Positions 26,778 through 35,756 of a DNA stretch of 63,967 bases are shown piece after piece (positions within the stretch are counted from its first letter, which is position 1; each line of letters starts with the position of its first letter). The DNA is from Actinomycetota bacterium (GTDB lineage Bacteria; Actinomycetota; Acidimicrobiia; Acidimicrobiales; Ilumatobacteraceae). The notes beneath the pieces are model-generated. The model was not told the DNA's origin. It searched no databases and saw only the letters and a list, made by a program, of their open reading frames with translations. Location of the stretch: assembly GCA_009919275.1 (NCBI GenBank), contig RGCG01000004.1, positions 1 to 63,967 on the forward strand, in the 5' to 3' direction. The position numbers and the translations under genes are program-made.

Positions 26778-27896
26778 TCAGCCCCCGGGATTGGTGGTCG
26801 TTGGCGCAACCGTCGTAGCGGGTGCTGTCGAAGTTGTCGCCGATGCGGGAACCGTAGTCGGCACCGTTGTTGTCTGCTGCTGCACCGTTGTCTGCTGCTG
26901 CACCGTGGCGGTCGTCGAGGGAGAAACCGTGGTCGAAGTAGTAGTGGTGTAGTTCGGGTCCGGTCTGTCGGCGGGTGGTGGTGGCGAGCCGTACTCCTCG
27001 GGTTCCTTCACGCCATCGAAGATGTAGATGCGATCGCCATAGGCGACGAGGTCGGGGAAGTACTCCGAGATGAACATCGGAATGCGAATGCAGCCGTGCG
27101 ATGCAGGACGAATCGGCACCTGGGCCGCGCCGTGCACGGCGACTCCACCGTTGAAATACACCGGGTTCCACATCGTGCCGAGTTTGCTCTCGCGCGTACC
27201 CGACCGACGGTTGTAGAAGTAGAAGAGGCCGGCCGGCGTGACCGACTCACCACAGATTCCCTTTTTGATCGGCTCTTTTCCGTTGAGGTTGCCGTCTTCA
27301 CCGGGATCGATCGTCACTTCTTCGCACCACGGCTTGGTGTCTCCCGACGATATGTGGGTGACGAGGGTCGGCTTGTCCTGTTTGAAAACGATCAGCACCT
27401 GTTCGGGGAGATACACCTCGACGTGAGTATCGGTTTGTGCGTTCGGCCGACGGGGCACGATGAGACCGTCGCGCTGTGCGACTTCCCACATCTCGGGTGT
27501 GAATTGATCTTTCACACCAGAGATCGGAATGCGCATGACGAGTTTCTGGAACGCCCACACGGCTTGCAAAGTCTGGTAACCAAAGTCGCCGTCGATGAGG
27601 TTCGGGTCGAAGCCGATGTCCTTCAGTCGTTGTTGCATCCGCTTCACGTCTTCACCCCTGTCGCCGAGAACGAGCGTTCTCGTCAGCGGAACCGTGGGCT
27701 TCAGGGTGGTGGACGTGGCCGATGTCGCGGTGGTGGTTGACGACGTCGTTGAGTCGTCGCGACCGGCAAAGGCCACGGACACGACGGTTAGGAGAACTGC
27801 AAGCGCGAAGTAGGCGGGCCGCCAGCGGCGGAGGTGGGAGGCACGCACGGGTGCACCAGGTGGTGCGTCGTGCGGAGGATCGGAGTAACTGTCCAT
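26778..27896 (-). CDS. L,D-transpeptidase with peptidoglycan-binding domain
   Basis: A 372-residue exported cell-wall enzyme. A cytoplasmic tail and transmembrane signal-anchor (YFALAVLLTVVSVAFA) are followed by a Thr/Ser linker and a PG_binding_1 domain (LGDRGEDVKRMQQRLKDIGF). Then comes a YkuD domain with HGAAQ and the catalytic Cys in SHGCIRI. The C-terminus is a low-complexity Thr/Pro/Gln tail that includes an 18-bp tandem duplication. It would form 3-3 cross-links in peptidoglycan. ATG 27896 is chosen because it precedes the transmembrane segment. Confidence 0.88.
   Translation of the reverse strand: MDSYSDPPHDAPPGAPVRASHLRRWRPAYFALAVLLTVVSVAFAGRDDSTTSSTTTATSATSTTLKPTVPLTRTLVLGDRGEDVKRMQQRLKDIGFDPNLIDGDFGYQTLQAVWAFQKLVMRIPISGVKDQFTPEMWEVAQRDGLIVPRRPNAQTDTHVEVYLPEQVLIVFKQDKPTLVTHISSGDTKPWCEEVTIDPGEDGNLNGKEPIKKGICGESVTPAGLFYFYNRRSGTRESKLGTMWNPVYFNGGVAVHGAAQVPIRPASHGCIRIPMFISEYFPDLVAYGDRIYIFDGVKEPEEYGSPPPPADRPDPNYTTTTSTTVSPSTTATVQQQTTVQQQTTTVPTTVPASATTSTAPATTVAPTTTNPGG
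26869..26904. repeat. 18-bp tandem repeat in coding sequence
   Basis: GTTGTCTGCTGCTGCACC is present twice in tandem. It encodes the repeated QQQTTV units in the C-terminal tail of the L,D-transpeptidase and is probably a slippage-prone site. Confidence 0.7.
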
Positions 27897-27931
27897 GTTG
27901 TGGGCGACCTGCGGGGTCGCGCACCCCGGGA

Positions 27932-28663
27932 TCAACCCTGAAGGCTACGAAGTTCCCTGCGCAGTGAGAACATCTCGCGCAGGATCTTGCGGATGACCGC
28001 GGGTGAACTGAGCGTCGAAATACCCCGTGTGCGAGGGAAATAGTCGACCCCGAACTGAATGACGCTCTTGCCCGTCTTCCGCGCACGGATGACAAGTTCG
28101 GCATCGATGAAAGATCCTTCGCTCTTCAGTTCGATTTCACGCAACAGTGACCCCCTGCACAACTTGAAGGCGAAGTTGATGTCGCGCATCTTGACCCCGA
28201 ACAAGACCCGCACGAGGCCGTTGTAGAACGCCGAATACACGGTGCGCACGTAACCCTCGCCCGTGCGGTCGAACCGGTAGGCGCTCACGATGTCGGCCTC
28301 GTAGTAGCGCATGAGACGCACGGCCTTGCGCGCCTCGAGCATGTCGAAGGGGAGGTCGGCGTCGGTGTAGAGGATGATGTCACCGGTTGAATTTGCAAAG
28401 CCGGTTTTCATCGAGCCACCCAGCTTGCGGTTGACGGGGTGGTGCACAACCCTCACGCGAGGGTCTTCGGCGGCAAACTTGTCGGCGAGTTCGGGCGTCG
28501 AGTCGGTGGACGCATCGTCGATGATCAGCAGCTCGTATGTGTCGATCTCACCCATGCGAATGAGCTCTTCGCACAGTTCCCGTCCTGCCGAAAGGGCGCG
28601 CTCGATGTACTCCTCTTCGTTCCACATGGGGAAAAAGATGGTCATCTTCGGAAAGTTCGCCAT
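27932..28663 (-). CDS. glycosyltransferase family 2 (DPM1-like)
   Basis: A 243-residue GT-A fold glycosyltransferase. The nucleotide-sugar motifs are LLIIDDASTDST and TDADLPFDM (DxD). The C-terminal region has KSEGSFIDAELVIRARK. There are no transmembrane helices, as in soluble dolichol/polyprenol-phosphate mannosyltransferases. A polyprenyl-phosphate sugar product for cell-envelope glycosylation is inferred. It is 35 nt upstream of the L,D-transpeptidase gene, so a cell-wall unit is likely. Confidence 0.83.
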   Translation of the reverse strand: MANFPKMTIFFPMWNEEEYIERALSAGRELCEELIRMGEIDTYELLIIDDASTDSTPELADKFAAEDPRVRVVHHPVNRKLGGSMKTGFANSTGDIILYTDADLPFDMLEARKAVRLMRYYEADIVSAYRFDRTGEGYVRTVYSAFYNGLVRVLFGVKMRDINFAFKLCRGSLLREIELKSEGSFIDAELVIRARKTGKSVIQFGVDYFPRTRGISTLSSPAVIRKILREMFSLRRELRSLQG

Positions 28664-28696
28664 GCCTTCGTCAGGTTACAGCCGACCAAATCCCCT

Positions 28697-28702
28697 TAGT
28701 AT
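28697..28702 (+). promoter_or_regulatory. -10 box of small membrane protein gene
   Basis: TAGTAT lies 8 nt before ATG 28711; no Shine-Dalgarno sequence is present. Confidence 0.45.
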
Positions 28703-28710
28703 TCGCCCAA

Positions 28711-29082
28711 ATGTCAACTGTCTGGTCACGCCTCCTCGGCGCATCATGGGTCCTGGTGGCCATTGCCCATGGCTTTGTTTCCGTCGCCAGTCGCCGCACC
28801 GGCAAACCGTTGTGGTGGGTCGACAACAACGGATTCGTCGGTTCGGTGACACCCGTCGTCGGCGCGGCACTCATCTACCTGGTGATGTTTGTCGCCTTTG
28901 TCGTCGCGATCCGGCGCACACCCCTGGCGCCGCTCGTCTCTGCTGCGGCGTCGATCCTCCTCGCCGCGTGCGCGGTCGCCGACCTCTCCGCGGCACCCGG
29001 TTCCGCGATCGTCGCCCTCGCCACCTGCGGTGCGGCCATGCTCGCCTCGCTCGCCGCACTTGCGGGCCGCGCCGCGCACTAG
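28711..29082 (+). CDS. small four-helix membrane protein
   Basis: A 123-residue protein with about four hydrophobic segments and no family that I recognise. A WWVDNNGFVG loop lies between the first two. It is divergent from the glycosyltransferase gene with a short shared promoter region. Function unknown. Codon use matches its neighbours, so it is probably a real gene. Confidence 0.6.
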   Translation: MSTVWSRLLGASWVLVAIAHGFVSVASRRTGKPLWWVDNNGFVGSVTPVVGAALIYLVMFVAFVVAIRRTPLAPLVSAAASILLAACAVADLSAAPGSAIVALATCGAAMLASLAALAGRAAH

Positions 29083-29139
29083 TCTCTGCCGCGAAGATCC
29101 AACGCGATTCGGGGGAATTGAAGTGGAGGGGGTTTTCGC

Positions 29140-29382
29140 ATGAGGGGAATCAAGCATCCGCTGTCGGGAGCCATTTACGACCTGACAGAGGCCGGAACCA
29201 TCCTCGTCCAAAAAGACGGGAAGGTCGGCGAATTCACGAAGGACGGCGTCTACCTGAACGGGGACGTGAAGCAGTGCGATCCGCACCTGTGCGTGTGGAT
29301 CGGAGGTCGACAAATCACGATCGACCCGAACATGGCGCGCAACCAGCGCGCCATCGCAGCAAAAAAGGCGGTTTCACAGTGA
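29140..29382 (+). CDS. hypothetical 80-residue protein coupled to Rieske oxygenase
   Basis: A small soluble protein starting RGIKHPLSGAIYDL with a DGKVGEFTKDGVYLNGD beta-rich core and two Cys in KQCDPHLCVW. I do not recognise the family. A strong GGAGGGGG Shine-Dalgarno sequence precedes ATG 29140. Its TGA overlaps the GTG of the Rieske oxygenase (GTGA), so the two are made together. It may be an accessory or regulatory subunit of that enzyme; this is inference from coupling. Confidence 0.65.
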   Translation: MRGIKHPLSGAIYDLTEAGTILVQKDGKVGEFTKDGVYLNGDVKQCDPHLCVWIGGRQITIDPNMARNQRAIAAKKAVSQ

Positions 29383-30743
29383 CGATGACATCACCCGCTC
29401 CGGGCGACGCCCGCTCGCCAGGACTCTCCTACCAAGATCTTCACAAGAACGACTCACGGTCGGTGCCCGAGGTGTTGCGCTGGGTCAATTGGGAGTTCAT
29501 GGGCGACAGCGACATTCCCGTCGTCGCCTACACCAGCCGCGAATGGCACGAGGTCGAGAAGGAAAAGATCTGGAAGCGCGTCTGGCAGATGGCCTGCCGA
29601 GAAGAAGACGTCCCGGAGGTTGGCGACACGCTGCGCTACGACATTTGTGAAAACTCGATTCTCGTCGTGCGTACCGCTCCCGACACCATCAAGGCATTCC
29701 ACAACGTCTGCCTGCACCGCGGTCGTCTGCTGCGCGAATTCGACGGACCGGCGAACGAACTGCGATGCCCGTTCCACGGCTTTTGTTGGAACCTCGATGG
29801 TTCGCTGAAGCAGGTTCCCTGCGAGTGGGATTTCCCGCACGTCGAGCAAGACAAGTGGAGTCTGCCCGAGGTGAAGGTCGGTACCTGGGGCGGCTTCGTG
29901 TTCATCAACATGGACCCGAACTGCGAGTCGCTCGAGTCGTTCCTCGGTGACTTCCCGTGGCACTTCGAGCGTTGGCCTCTCGAGAAGCGCTACAAGAGCG
30001 TGCACGTCGCCAAGATCTTCCCCACCAACTGGAAGGTTGTCCAAGACGCATTCAGCGAGGCGTTCCACGTCGTCGCGACGCATCCACAGCTTCTGTCGAG
30101 CATCGGTGACGCGAACTCGCAGTACGACTGGAAGGACAACTACTCCCGCGCCATCACGCCGAACGGCACCCCGAGCCCTCACATCAAGTACAAGCCAACC
30201 GAACAGGAAATGTTCGACGCCGTTGCCGACAAGCGCCTCGACGAAGAACCCTCCGTCGTTCTGCCACCCGGCGCCACGGCACGCCAGATGTTCGGCAACG
30301 GTGGCCGCGCGACGATGCGCGATATCTACGGCGACGCGGCCGACAACTTCAGCGATGCCGAGTTCAGCGACAGCATCTATTACACCCTGTTCCCGAACTT
30401 CCATCCGTGGGGTGCCTTCAACCGCATCTGTTACCGCTTCAGGCCGTACGAAGACCGCCACGACATGTCGATCATGGAGTGCATGTATCTCGAGCCCTAC
30501 GACGAGTCGAAGCCGAAACCGCCGGCCGTTCCGATCCATTGGTTGGGCGTTGACGATGACTGGGCCGAAGCCCCGGAACTCGGCAACCTCGCGCGCGTTT
30601 TCAACCAGGACACGTTCAACCTGCCCAAGGTCCAGCGTGGACTGAAGGCCATGACGAAGCCCGGCGTCACCCTCGCGAACTACCAAGAGACGAAGATTCG
30701 CCACGTGCACATGCTCATGAACAAGTGGTTCCAGAAACCCTGA
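29379..30743 (+). CDS. Rieske non-heme iron oxygenase, alpha subunit
   Basis: A 454-residue aromatic-ring-hydroxylating-dioxygenase-type protein. The Rieske cluster ligands are Cys and His in CLHRGR and CPFHGF. The mononuclear iron region is VVQDAFSEAFHVVATH (Asp/Glu and two His). The substrate is not readable; both ring hydroxylases and demethylases share this layout. Start GTG 29379 overlaps the preceding stop and has AAAGGCGG upstream; ATG 29385 is an alternative. No reductase or beta subunit is adjacent. Confidence 0.85.
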   Translation: MTMTSPAPGDARSPGLSYQDLHKNDSRSVPEVLRWVNWEFMGDSDIPVVAYTSREWHEVEKEKIWKRVWQMACREEDVPEVGDTLRYDICENSILVVRTAPDTIKAFHNVCLHRGRLLREFDGPANELRCPFHGFCWNLDGSLKQVPCEWDFPHVEQDKWSLPEVKVGTWGGFVFINMDPNCESLESFLGDFPWHFERWPLEKRYKSVHVAKIFPTNWKVVQDAFSEAFHVVATHPQLLSSIGDANSQYDWKDNYSRAITPNGTPSPHIKYKPTEQEMFDAVADKRLDEEPSVVLPPGATARQMFGNGGRATMRDIYGDAADNFSDAEFSDSIYYTLFPNFHPWGAFNRICYRFRPYEDRHDMSIMECMYLEPYDESKPKPPAVPIHWLGVDDDWAEAPELGNLARVFNQDTFNLPKVQRGLKAMTKPGVTLANYQETKIRHVHMLMNKWFQKP

Positions 30744-30775
30744 TCATCGGGTCCGCAACACCAACGCCGAATTGA

Positions 30776-32155
<1,380 letters not shown>

Positions 32156-33286
32156 CTAGCCCGCTATGACGCGGGCTGCGATGCCTGCGACGAGTGCGGT
32201 GCGAAACGGAATCGTGTCGGCGATGACGTGCTCGTTCTCGCCGTGCGCACCACCGCCGACCGCGCCGAGGCCATCGAGTGTCGGTATTCCGATGGCGGCA
32301 GTGAAATTGCCGTCGGATCCGCCTCCAACCGCAATTCCCGTGACGTCTCGTCCATCGATTTCCTTCGCCACCGTGCGCGCGACATCGAACAAACGCGCCG
32401 ACATCGACTCGTGCATCGGTGGTCGGTGAAGGCCACCGGTCACCGCAATTGACGCGCCCTCGATCACCGGGGTCAGGCCGTTCATCAACGCTTCGACGCG
32501 CTGCTTTTCGTCGGGAGTGACGACCCGCGCATCGACGAGGATCGTTGCGCTGTCGGGCACGGTGTTGTCGGTTGTCCCCGCCGACGCAACGGTCGGAGTG
32601 ACGGTGGTACCCACCGCGGGATTGCCGAAGCCGGTGATTCGTTGCACCTGATGCGACAACTCGACGAGCGCGTTGATCCCCTTTTCTGGCTCGAGACCCG
32701 CGTGCGATGCGCGCCCCGTGATGACGACTTCGAAGGTACCGGTCCCCTTGCGCGCGATCTTCAAGGCACCGCCGTCCGCGCTCGGTTCGAGAACGAGCAC
32801 CGCATCGACACCACGGGCCATTTCTTCCACGAGACCACGGCTGGTCTTCGATCCAACTTCTTCGTCGGCCGTGAACAGCATGGAAACGTGTGCAAGATCG
32901 ACACCCGACTCACGCAACATGCGCGTCGCGTGAACGGCCTGAACGATTCCGGCCTTCATGTCGAAAACACCGGGGCCACGCAGCACACCTGCTTCGTTCG
33001 TGAATGGCCGAGTGTCGAGGGTTCCAACCTTGTGAACGGTGTCGTGGTGACCGAGAAACAGAACCGCGGGTCTGGCAGAGGCACGCACCGTCACGTGCGG
33101 ACCAACGGGTGAGTCGACAAGCTCGGCGGTCAAACCCGTTTCCCGCGCAATGAGGTCGGCCACCGCGCGGGCGCTGGCCGAGACCCGTTCGGCATCGCGC
33201 GACGGCGACTCGATCGAAACGAGATTCGCAATGTCGGTGATCGATGCGTCGAGCGACGCTGTCGCTGCGACGAGAAAGGGGTGCAC
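32156..33286 (-). CDS. M20-family metallopeptidase
   Basis: A 376-residue ArgE/DapE/CPG2-like peptidase. Zinc-binding motifs are LGHHDTVHK, GPGVFDMKAG, FTADEEVGSKTS (catalytic and ligand Glu) and GGAHGENEHV (His). The mid-region is the usual dimerisation domain (RASHAGLEPEKGIN). It may hydrolyse an N-acyl or peptide bond, possibly in amino-acid metabolism beside argG. GTG 33286 is preferred because TATTCT lies 6 nt upstream; longer starts would overlap the divergent gene. Confidence 0.85.
   Translation of the reverse strand: MHPFLVAATASLDASITDIANLVSIESPSRDAERVSASARAVADLIARETGLTAELVDSPVGPHVTVRASARPAVLFLGHHDTVHKVGTLDTRPFTNEAGVLRGPGVFDMKAGIVQAVHATRMLRESGVDLAHVSMLFTADEEVGSKTSRGLVEEMARGVDAVLVLEPSADGGALKIARKGTGTFEVVITGRASHAGLEPEKGINALVELSHQVQRITGFGNPAVGTTVTPTVASAGTTDNTVPDSATILVDARVVTPDEKQRVEALMNGLTPVIEGASIAVTGGLHRPPMHESMSARLFDVARTVAKEIDGRDVTGIAVGGGSDGNFTAAIGIPTLDGLGAVGGGAHGENEHVIADTIPFRTALVAGIAARVIAG
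32158..32177. terminator. hairpin after argG, inside M20 gene end
   Basis: AGCCCGC-TATGAC-GCGGGCT forms a perfect 7-bp stem starting 3 nt after the argG stop. It is also the last coding part of the convergent peptidase gene. No T-run follows. Confidence 0.45.
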
Positions 33287-33292
33287 GCCAAA

Positions 33293-33298
33293 AGAATA
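33293..33298 (-). promoter_or_regulatory. -10 box of M20 peptidase gene
   Basis: TATTCT on the minus strand, 6 nt before GTG 33286. It shares two bases with the opposite-strand box of the LLM gene. Confidence 0.5.
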
Positions 33299-33302
33299 GG
33301 GT
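33297..33302 (+). promoter_or_regulatory. -10 box of LLM oxidoreductase gene
   Basis: TAGGGT lies 6 nt before ATG 33309. It overlaps the divergent M20 -10 box by the bases TA at 33297-33298. Confidence 0.5.
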
Positions 33303-33308
33303 GAGCCG

Positions 33309-34193
33309 ATGGAATTCATCGCCAATTTGATGGACGCCGAACTCGACCCCGTCGAATGGGCACAACTGCGCGAGAGCGAGGGTTGGCACGTCCTTGGTTG
33401 CGCCGACCACTTTTTCAGCCCGACGAAGACCTACCCCCACGTCTGGGTCACCCTCGCAGCGATGGCAGGAGCAACGTCGAGGGCAAAGCTCACCACTTCG
33501 TTCGCGAACAATCTCTTTCGTTCCCCGGTCGAATTCGCCCAGGCCTCGCTGCAGATGCAACGGATCTCGAAGGGTCGTTTCGAGGCGGGTCTTGGCGCCG
33601 GATGGGAAAAAGCCGAAGCTGTCGGAGCAGACATCGACTATCCGGAACCCGCAATCCGTGCCGAGCGCTACATCGAAGCAGCGAAAATCGTCCGCCAATT
33701 TTTCGACACCGGAGCCTGCAGATTCGAAGGTGTGCACTACGACATCGACGTGCCCCGACTGGGTCCGATTCCCCCCGAAGGTGCCCCACCTCTTGTGTTC
33801 TCGCTCGGTGGGCCGCGCACCATTCGACACATCGCTCCCATCGCCGATCGAGTCGAAGTGAAGTTGATCTCGCAGATCACCCGCGACGGCGCAGTGAATC
33901 TGCCGGCGATGGCGAGCGTGCCCGAGAGTCATCTCCACGATCTCGTACGTCGAATCCGCGACGTCAATCCGACCGTTCCGCTGAGCGTCTTCATCCTGTG
34001 CTCGGCGGGTGGCGACGAACGCACCAAGGGGGTCGAGGCACTGCTCGGCGACTCTTTTCTCGGTGGGTTCTACGGTGCTCCCGGCAAGGTGGCTTCATCA
34101 ATGATGAAGCTCGCCGACGCCGGCATCGACCGCATCGAGGTGAGCCCCTTCACCGAAGCAAGTTTTTCGGCGCTCGCGCGCGAACTTTTCTAA
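33309..34193 (+). CDS. LLM class F420-dependent oxidoreductase
   Basis: A 294-residue luciferase-like TIM-barrel protein. Segments such as GCADHFFSPTKTYPHVW, RISKGRFEAGLGAGWEKAE and the C-terminal GAPGKVASSMMKLADAGID are typical of actinobacterial F420-dependent members. It would use reduced or oxidised F420 on an unknown substrate. Its start lies only 22 bp from the divergent M20 start. Confidence 0.82.
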   Translation: MEFIANLMDAELDPVEWAQLRESEGWHVLGCADHFFSPTKTYPHVWVTLAAMAGATSRAKLTTSFANNLFRSPVEFAQASLQMQRISKGRFEAGLGAGWEKAEAVGADIDYPEPAIRAERYIEAAKIVRQFFDTGACRFEGVHYDIDVPRLGPIPPEGAPPLVFSLGGPRTIRHIAPIADRVEVKLISQITRDGAVNLPAMASVPESHLHDLVRRIRDVNPTVPLSVFILCSAGGDERTKGVEALLGDSFLGGFYGAPGKVASSMMKLADAGIDRIEVSPFTEASFSALARELF

Positions 34194-34253
34194 GTTGACG
34201 TCGCCCTGCCTCTGCCACGTTTCCGGGCGGGGCAACCTGTCAGACTGACCCTC

Positions 34254-35654
34254 GTGTCGGGGGACGTCGTACAAGAGCAGGTGCCCCGCGTCGCGGTTCT
34301 CGGGCTTGCGACTTCGATGCTCGGCATGACCGCCTTGCCCTTCGCGGTCACCGGCACCAACCTTGCCGTGCCCCTCATCAAGCAGGACTTCAACGCGAGT
34401 CTCTCGACCTTGTCGTGGACGCTGTCGGGATACTCGATCGTTCTCGCCGCGCTCACCATGTTGGGCGGAACACTTGCGGCACGTGCCGGGACTCTGCGCG
34501 CATTCCAGATCGGCGTCGCAATCTTCGCCGCATCGTCGGCAGTGTGCGTCTTTGCGCCCAACGCGGCGATCCTCGTCGTTGGCCGAGTCCTCCAAGGCAT
34601 CGGTGGAGCTTTCGTCGTTCCTGCGTCGGTCTCGGTCGCGCTCGTCGGTTGGCCCGATTCCCGGCGCGCATTCGCGATGGGTGTTTGGACGGGCGCCTTC
34701 CCCATCGGTTCGACCACCGCACCGATCATTTGCAGCGCCGTCATCACCGGCGGTGAATGGCGATGGATCTTCGTCGTTCCCCTCGGTCTCGCGCTGGCAA
34801 CGCTCGGCTTGTCATTCGTACTGCGCGCGGCGGGCAAGGACCAGCCCATTGCCGCACCCGCAGCGCCGGGCTTGCCGGACATCACCGGCATGATCGCCGG
34901 TACCGCGGCAACGGGTCTCACCGCGCTCGGCCTTGTTCAAGGCAAGGCGTGGGGCTGGACCAGCCCGCGAACGATCGGTGTCTTTGTGATTGCGGCGATC
35001 CTGGTACCCGTCCTCATCACCCGATCCCGCTCGCATCCAAGACCGTTCCTGCCGGTTCGCATGTTCAGTGTCCCCACATTCCGTGTCGCCAACATTGCGA
35101 ACGTCTCGGTGTCGATGATCGGCATGTCGGTCTGGCTGATTTGGCCGCTTCTTCTCGGCGGGCTCTGGAAGTACGACGCCTGGGGCATCGGTCTCGCCAT
35201 GTCGCCGACCCCCGTGCTCGGCGGACTTGGTGCCATTTTTTCGTCGCGCCTCGTCGAGCGCTTCGGGTACCGCACGCTGCTCAGTTCTGGCGCGGTCGCA
35301 TTGGTTGCCGCGACGATGTGGTTCATGCTGCGCACGGAAGAACACGCCGACTACTGGGGCCACCTCTTCCCAGGTCTCATCCTGACGGGTATCGGAATGG
35401 GACTCCTTTTCTCGTTCCTCAATGCCGCGGCGCTCTCCGACCTCGAGCCGCACGACTTCCCCACCGGCAACGCGACCTTCAGTACCGGCCGCTTCCTCTC
35501 GGGCGCCATTGGCATTGCCGCCGTTGTCGCCATGATGAGCAGCGGCGGCGATCATCCGGTCGACCCGTTCCGTCGTGCGTACGGATTCCTCTTTGCCATG
35601 TCGATCGTCGCCTTCGTTGCGATCGTTGTCTTGTGGCCCCGTAAACGCGCCTGA
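34254..35654 (+). CDS. MFS transporter, DHA2-like
   Basis: A 466-residue drug:H+ antiporter-like major facilitator with 12-14 predicted helices. The N-terminal pattern ALPFAVTGTNLAVPLI then LSWTLSGYSIVLAAL and LVVGRVLQGIGGAFVVPAS (motif C-like) is typical. A GTG start is used; CAGACT 7 nt upstream is a weak -10. Its stop codon is the first base triplet of a 20-bp tandem repeat. Substrate unknown. Confidence 0.85.
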   Translation: MSGDVVQEQVPRVAVLGLATSMLGMTALPFAVTGTNLAVPLIKQDFNASLSTLSWTLSGYSIVLAALTMLGGTLAARAGTLRAFQIGVAIFAASSAVCVFAPNAAILVVGRVLQGIGGAFVVPASVSVALVGWPDSRRAFAMGVWTGAFPIGSTTAPIICSAVITGGEWRWIFVVPLGLALATLGLSFVLRAAGKDQPIAAPAAPGLPDITGMIAGTAATGLTALGLVQGKAWGWTSPRTIGVFVIAAILVPVLITRSRSHPRPFLPVRMFSVPTFRVANIANVSVSMIGMSVWLIWPLLLGGLWKYDAWGIGLAMSPTPVLGGLGAIFSSRLVERFGYRTLLSSGAVALVAATMWFMLRTEEHADYWGHLFPGLILTGIGMGLLFSFLNAAALSDLEPHDFPTGNATFSTGRFLSGAIGIAAVVAMMSSGGDHPVDPFRRAYGFLFAMSIVAFVAIVVLWPRKRA

Positions 35655-35710
35655 GCAAAGGCAGACCCGCGTGAGCAAAGGCGGACCCGCGTGAGCAAAG
35701 TCGGAACGGA
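35652..35710. repeat. 20-bp tandem repeat starting with the MFS stop codon
   Basis: Units begin at 35652, 35672 and 35692 with TGAGCAAAG. The first two are near-identical over 20 bp and the third is partial. Each unit starts with TGA, so the gene end has been duplicated together with its stop. Confidence 0.75.
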
Positions 35711-35719
35711 ATCGGTATC

Positions 35720-35749
35720 TTGACGCGCTGTGTTTGGCATACCTAACAT
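35720..35749 (+). promoter_or_regulatory. promoter with DtxR/IdeR-like box
   Basis: TTGACG (35720-35725) and TAACAT (35744-35749) are spaced by 18 bp. The palindrome GTTTGGCATACCTAAC (35732-35747, one mismatched pair) overlaps the -10. On the minus strand it reads GTTAGGTATGCCAAAC, close to the DtxR/IdeR iron box. The -10 ends 7 nt before GTG 35757, implying a leaderless, iron-repressed transcript. Confidence 0.55.
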
Positions 35750-35756
35750 TCATCGA

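Noticed and set aside
26869-26904. 18-bp repeat as a DNA element
   Set aside because: It lies within the low-complexity Thr/Gln tail of the L,D-transpeptidase and is simply a repeated peptide.
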